Shown: positions 50,678 through 54,141 of the stretch, in pieces
How the letters are laid out: the number at the start of each line of letters is the position of its first letter
Position numbering within the stretch: position 1 is the first letter of the stretch
Assembly: GCA_002373775.1 (NCBI GenBank)
Contig: DFJW01000080.1
Span: 1-54,141, forward strand
DNA from: Ruminococcus flavefaciens
Lineage (GTDB): Bacteria > Bacillota > Clostridia > Oscillospirales > Ruminococcaceae
DNA length: 54,141 bases
Direction: 5' to 3'
Position numbers and translations under genes: made by a program
Notes under the pieces: generated by a model
What the model saw: only the letters and a program-made list of their open reading frames with translations
Databases searched by the model: none
What the model was told of the DNA's origin: nothing

Positions 50678-51259
50678 ATGGAAAACAACAACGAATTTAA
50701 GGACATAGTACAAAATCACGCTAAAATGACAAAGTATAAGACGAGCTCTGACCGCATCGGAAAAATCTATATGTGCGTGTGCGGCTCGCTGCTCTTCATA
50801 ACTTTTGGCTGTATGCTCATAACCGCAAATCTTGAAGCAATGGCGGATCTGGTCGTTATCGGTGCGATATTCGGTTTCGGGTACGGCGGAGCTTACCGCC
50901 GGAGCTCGTATTTTGCCGCAGCCGCACCTGTTGCAGCGATGTTCGGGTTAGTTATGGCTGGCTCTTTGAATTTTATGTATTTTCTTCTGCTTCCGCTGTC
51001 GCTGATACTTGCGGTACTTACTGTAAGGGCGAACAAGCTGTACGACTATCTCAGCAAGCAGCCGGGGTTTCCGCAGTTTGACGAGCTGTTTGAGGAGTCA
51101 AAGAAGCGTTCGGAAAAAGCTTCGCGCGAGAAAGAGGAATACTTTGAGCGTTTCAAGGCAATGGCACTGAATGACAGCAATGATTTCGGTGAACCGGCTG
51201 CCGGTATCGCGGAAAAGCCTTCTATGGCTGAAAACGGCGGCTATATGGACTCTATCTGA
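50678..51259 (+). CDS. Four-helix membrane protein with charged C-terminal helix, unknown function
   Basis: This 193-residue protein has four hydrophobic segments (about 29-50, 56-73, 77-95 and 98-117). A charged, helical, probably coiled-coil cytoplasmic part follows (about 137-165, FEESKKRSEKASREKEEYFE), then a loose tail. GAGGAA lies ahead of the ATG. It follows the NERD gene by 39 bases with no terminator between, so the two are probably co-transcribed. No family recognised. Confidence 0.8.
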   Translation: MENNNEFKDIVQNHAKMTKYKTSSDRIGKIYMCVCGSLLFITFGCMLITANLEAMADLVVIGAIFGFGYGGAYRRSSYFAAAAPVAAMFGLVMAGSLNFMYFLLLPLSLILAVLTVRANKLYDYLSKQPGFPQFDELFEESKKRSEKASREKEEYFERFKAMALNDSNDFGEPAAGIAEKPSMAENGGYMDSI

Positions 51260-51264
51260 AACAA

Positions 51265-51297
51265 AAAAGGACTGCCGCATTGTGCAGCAGTCCTTTT
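51265..51297. terminator. Bidirectional terminator between convergent genes
   Basis: AAAAGGACTGC/GCAGTCCTTTT, an 11-bp stem with an 11-base loop, has A and T tracts on both sides. It serves the membrane gene on the plus strand and the HPr-like gene on the minus strand. Confidence 0.9.
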
Positions 51298-51311
51298 AAT
51301 TTTGATATGGA

Positions 51312-51542
51312 TCACTTAACGATAAATCTGTCGATTTCCTTGAGGAACTTGTCAGCATCGTCTGTATGAGCGTTGAGCTGGATCGGCTTTGAAAGATCGA
51401 GGCTGAAAATACCCATAATAGACTTTGCATCTACTGCATATCTTCCGGAAACGAGGTCAATATCGAAGTCGTAGTGCATAACGATAGTAACGAAATCCTT
51501 TACATCGTTGATAGCCTGTAAAAATACAGTTGTCTTAGTCAT
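51312..51542 (-). CDS. HPr-fold protein without the active-site histidine
   Basis: This 76-residue protein aligns with HPr from end to end: DAKSIMGIFSLDLSKPIQL matches the Ser46 region of HPr (S41 here). Where HPr has GLHARPA, this protein reads FLQAINDVK, so the phosphorylatable His15 is absent (A10 at that place by simple offset). It cannot act in sugar transport by the phosphotransferase route. It may be a Crh-like regulator that responds through its serine, or a structural relative (inference). It has its own strong promoter and stands alone. Confidence 0.87.
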   Translation of the reverse strand: MTKTTVFLQAINDVKDFVTIVMHYDFDIDLVSGRYAVDAKSIMGIFSLDLSKPIQLNAHTDDADKFLKEIDRFIVK

Positions 51543-51819
51543 ATTCTTACCTCCTGTTGTTCGAGTTGTGTGTTTGTTTTTTCTTGTTTACATCTTTTTC
51601 CTGCGGTTTGCCCTTACCGCAACTATATAATAGCATTAAAAAATGACGTTGTCAAGCGATTTATGGCAAATTCGTCAATTTAGTATAATTGAAGCGACCG
51701 TAACGGCTCTATTTTTATTCATAGAGGATAGTTATTTAGAGTGCATAAAATTTATTTCTCAAATTTGTGCAGATTGCATATGTTGAAACTGAGAAAATAA
51801 TGTGATGATAAGGTGAAAT
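51543..51819. promoter_or_regulatory. Divergent HPr-like / mtaB regulatory region
   Basis: On the minus strand TTGACA-17-TATTAT (complement of 51655-51627, extended TGC) drives the HPr-like gene. Its leader contains a TGCGGT/ACCGCA stem (about 51602-51621) and a long pyrimidine-rich stretch on the plus strand. For mtaB a TATAAT is at 51684-51689, with a poor -35. No ORF of note is seen in these 277 bases. Confidence 0.7.
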
Positions 51820-53142
51820 ATGTATAAGGTATTATTTATAACTTTTGGCTGCAAGGTAAATCACTACGAGACCGAGTGTATGAAGGAGACCTTCCGCAGC
51901 AGAAAATGGGAGGTCGTCGGTGAGGGCTGCGAAACTGACGCCGTCGTTATAAATTCGTGTACCGTGACGGCTTCGGGTGACAGCAGGGTGCTGACCGCTC
52001 TGCGAAAGGCTCGGGCACGTTATCCGGAGGCTGTTATAGCGCTGACCGGCTGCTATCCGCAAGCTGATCCGGAGGGAGCTTCGCAGCTTATGGACGCTGA
52101 CCTCGTATGCGGCACAAAGGAGCGCGGCAGGACCTGCGAGCTGGTCGAGGAGCTCATCGCTGACCGCCGGAGAACGGTACTTCTTTCTGCACACGAAAAA
52201 GGGGAGCTTTTCGAGCCGATGAAGTGTACTCACTATGAGGACAATACCCGCGCTTTCGTCAAGATACAGGACGGCTGCGACAGGTTCTGTTCCTACTGCA
52301 TAATACCCTATGCGCGCGGACGCTGCCGTTCAAAGCCGCCGGAGCTCCTCCGTGAGGAGGCTGCCGAGATAGCTGCAAACGGCGTAAAGGAGATAGTTCT
52401 CTCGGGCATAAACCTTGCGTTTTACGGAGCGGAGTTCGGGCTCTCGCTCGCGGACGCTGCCGAGATATGTGCAGCTGAGGGCATCGAGCGCATCAGGCTC
52501 AGCTCACTCGAGCCCGAGATGATGACCGACAGCCAGCTCGAAAGGCTTGCCGCGGTACCGGGCTTTTGTCCACAGTTCCACCTTTCGCTCCAGAGCGGCT
52601 GCACCGAGACTCTCCGTGCTATGAACCGCCGCTACACTGCCGATGAATACTTCGAGCTGACCGAGCGTATAAGGCAGTATTTCCCGGAATGTGCCTTTAC
52701 CACGGACGTTATGGTGGGATTTCCGCAGGAGACCGACGAGAACTTTGCCGAGTCGGTCGCTTTTATAAAGAAGGTCGGCTTCTCGAAGGTACACGTTTTC
52801 AGGTATTCGCGCAGACACGGCACTCCGGCTGACCGTATGCCCGGACAGATACCCGAAGCCGTCAAGACCGAGCGCTGGAAGGCTATGACCGCTGCCGCTG
52901 ACGAGACCCGTGAGCGCTACCTCCGTTCCCTCGTCGGAAAAACTGTCCCGGTGCTGTTTGAGAGGGAAAATTCCCCGGAATTTCATCAGGGAAGAGCTCC
53001 GGATCACACTCTTATAAAAATTTCTCGAAAAAATCCTGAAAAAAGTTTGCGTAATCGGATAATTAGTGTTATAATAGAAGAGAACGGTCCCGACTGCTGC
53101 TTCGGCAGACCAGCCGCTGACCTTGACTATGATCTTATTTAA
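51820..53142 (+). CDS. mtaB: tRNA t6A37 methylthiotransferase MtaB
   Basis: MtaB converts t6A37 to ms2t6A37 in tRNAs that read ANN codons. The 440-residue radical-SAM enzyme has MTTase cysteines C11, C47 and C78, the radical cluster C153-x3-C157-x2-C160 (GCDRFCSYC) and a short C-terminal TRAM-like region. It is the MtaB branch by its FGCKVNHYET start, distinct from MiaB at 32.6 kb, so both ms2 pathways are present. ATAAGGTG precedes the start. Confidence 0.94.
   Translation: MYKVLFITFGCKVNHYETECMKETFRSRKWEVVGEGCETDAVVINSCTVTASGDSRVLTALRKARARYPEAVIALTGCYPQADPEGASQLMDADLVCGTKERGRTCELVEELIADRRRTVLLSAHEKGELFEPMKCTHYEDNTRAFVKIQDGCDRFCSYCIIPYARGRCRSKPPELLREEAAEIAANGVKEIVLSGINLAFYGAEFGLSLADAAEICAAEGIERIRLSSLEPEMMTDSQLERLAAVPGFCPQFHLSLQSGCTETLRAMNRRYTADEYFELTERIRQYFPECAFTTDVMVGFPQETDENFAESVAFIKKVGFSKVHVFRYSRRHGTPADRMPGQIPEAVKTERWKAMTAAADETRERYLRSLVGKTVPVLFERENSPEFHQGRAPDHTLIKISRKNPEKSLRNRIISVIIEENGPDCCFGRPAADLDYDLI
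53047..53075 (+). promoter_or_regulatory. Candidate purL promoter inside the end of mtaB
   Basis: TTGCGT (53047-53052), a 17-base spacer and TATAAT (53070-53075) lie 85 bases before purL in the AT-rich end of mtaB. No purine riboswitch fits in the 17-base gap between the genes. Confidence 0.55.
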
Positions 53143-53159
53143 TTCGGAAGGAGATTTTT

Positions 53160-54141
53160 ATGTCCGTATTCAGAATTTATGTTGAAAAGAAGCCTGAGTT
53201 TGCTGTCGAGGCACAGTCTGTCCTCGGAGATGTCAGAACCGCTCTGAGACTCAATCTCACCGGTCTCAGGATACTCAACCGCTATGACGCAGACAAGCTC
53301 AGCGAGGAGGACTTCAAGGCTGCTATCAGCACCGTTTTCTCAGAGCCTGCCGTTGACCTCGTTTACGACGATATGCCCAGAGTAGGTGAAACAGACCGTG
53401 TTTTCGCTGTCGAGTACCTGCCCGGACAGTTCGATCAGAGAGCAGACAGCTGTGAGCAGTGTATCCAGATACTCCGTCAGGGTGAGCGCTGCCGCGTAAG
53501 AAACGCAAGAGTATACATAGTTTCAGGACACATCACGGACGAGGAGTTCGACAAGCTCAAGTCCTATATCATAAACCCCGTCGAGAGCCGCGAGGCTTCA
53601 CTCGACACTGTAAAGTCTCTCGATGCTAATTACGAGATCCCCACAACTGTTGAGGTGCTCGAGGGCTTCACAAAGCTCAACGCTATCGGTCTCCACGCAT
53701 TTGTGGACAAGTTCGGTCTCGCTATGGACTACGACGATATCAAGTTCTGTCAGGACTACTTCCGCAACGAGGAGCACCGCGATCCTACCATAACTGAGAT
53801 CAGAATGATAGACACCTACTGGTCTGACCACTGCCGTCACACCACATTCCTCACAAACGTTGAAAAGGTCGATATCAAGACTCCCTACATCAAGGACACT
53901 TACGATATGTACCTCAATGTCCGCGAGGAGCTCGGCAGGAGCGACCGCCCTGTAACTCTTATGGATATCGGTACTCTTGCTGCAAAGAAGCTCAAGGCTG
54001 ACGGACTTCTCCCCGACCTTGACGAGTCTGAGGAGATCAACGCTTGTTCCGTTAAGATCAAGGTAGACATCGACGGCAAGCTTGAGGACTGGATCCTCAT
54101 GTTCAAGAACGAGACTCATAACCACCCGACCGAGATCGAGC
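53160..54141 (+). CDS. purL: Phosphoribosylformylglycinamidine synthase, 5' part
   Basis: This enzyme makes FGAM in purine synthesis with glutamine as nitrogen donor. The visible 327 codons start MSVFRIYVEKKPEFAVEAQ and include the linker/core motif MIDTYWSDHCRHTTF and the FKNETHNHPTEIE substrate motif at the window edge. The long N-terminal part and these motifs fit the large single-chain FGAM synthase of clostridia rather than the small PurL of the PurLQS type. AAGGAG precedes ATG 53160. The frame is open to the end; the rest lies outside. Confidence 0.93.
   Translation, partial: MSVFRIYVEKKPEFAVEAQSVLGDVRTALRLNLTGLRILNRYDADKLSEEDFKAAISTVFSEPAVDLVYDDMPRVGETDRVFAVEYLPGQFDQRADSCEQCIQILRQGERCRVRNARVYIVSGHITDEEFDKLKSYIINPVESREASLDTVKSLDANYEIPTTVEVLEGFTKLNAIGLHAFVDKFGLAMDYDDIKFCQDYFRNEEHRDPTITEIRMIDTYWSDHCRHTTFLTNVEKVDIKTPYIKDTYDMYLNVREELGRSDRPVTLMDIGTLAAKKLKADGLLPDLDESEEINACSVKIKVDIDGKLEDWILMFKNETHNHPTEIE

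Noticed and set aside
50015..51259. NERD protein plus membrane protein as a phage defence system
   Set aside because: There is no helicase, NTPase or other defence gene beside them, and such single NERD genes are common in clostridial cores.
53143..53159. Purine riboswitch before purL
   Set aside because: Only 17 bases separate mtaB and purL, too short for an aptamer, and none was seen in the mtaB end.

Overview
The window looks like the chromosome of a Gram-positive, anaerobic-type member of the Clostridia, most probably a Ruminococcus-like Ruminococcaceae (inference; no rRNA gene is present to confirm it). The signs are SpoVG, DivIVA, SepF and YlmH, a T-box leader, a CIRCE operator, MtaB, a transketolase split into two subunits, a rhodanese-less ThiI beside a cysteine desulfurase, a xylose isomerase/xylulokinase pair, and strong AGGAGG-type ribosome binding sites. 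Almost everything is core genome. I see no prophage, transposase, integrase, CRISPR array, rRNA or tRNA gene.

Layout. 1-2.5 kb (minus): cysteine desulfurase, thiI and the start of another gene. 2.7-5.8 kb (plus): a YfhO-type membrane protein and a NUDIX hydrolase. 5.8-6.1 kb (minus): spoVG. 6.5-16.7 kb (plus): murC-lexA, zapA-U32 protease-dut-DUF4321, then mreBCD and a class B penicillin-binding protein, which together form a cell-wall and cell-shape block. 16.9-20.1 kb (minus): xylA, a 53-residue ORF and xylB. 20.2-24.6 kb (minus): a membrane protein, a lipoprotein, NAD(P)HX repair (nnrDE) and a DUF6106-like protein. 24.65-29.2 kb (plus): a T-box-controlled pheS-orf-pheT-orf operon. 29.3-31.3 kb: htpG under a CIRCE operator. 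31.3-32.5 kb: a DUF2975-like/XRE regulator cassette between two identical terminator hairpins.

32.5-37.3 kb (plus): miaB-mutL-miaA-hfq (tRNA A37 modification, mismatch repair, RNA chaperone). 37.3-45.6 kb (plus): an HlyD-like protein, yggS, sepF, ylmH, divIVA, ileS, lspA and an RluD-type pseudouridine synthase, the usual tail of the division cluster. 45.6-48.3 kb: a HAD phosphatase and split transketolase. 48.3-49.6 kb: rpsF-ssb-rpsR. 49.7-51.5 kb: small membrane proteins, a NERD-domain protein and an HPr-fold protein without the active histidine. 51.8-54.1 kb: mtaB and the 5' part of purL.

The items most worth a second look are: the DUF2975/XRE cassette with two ACGATAA/TTATCGT inverted repeats and duplicated flanking hairpins; ileS broken by three single-base insertions that restore frame together (probably sequence error); the CIRCE-htpG leader whose operator is also a terminator-like stem; the xylA-orf-xylB attenuator; and unannotated small membrane ORFs in the pheST operon.
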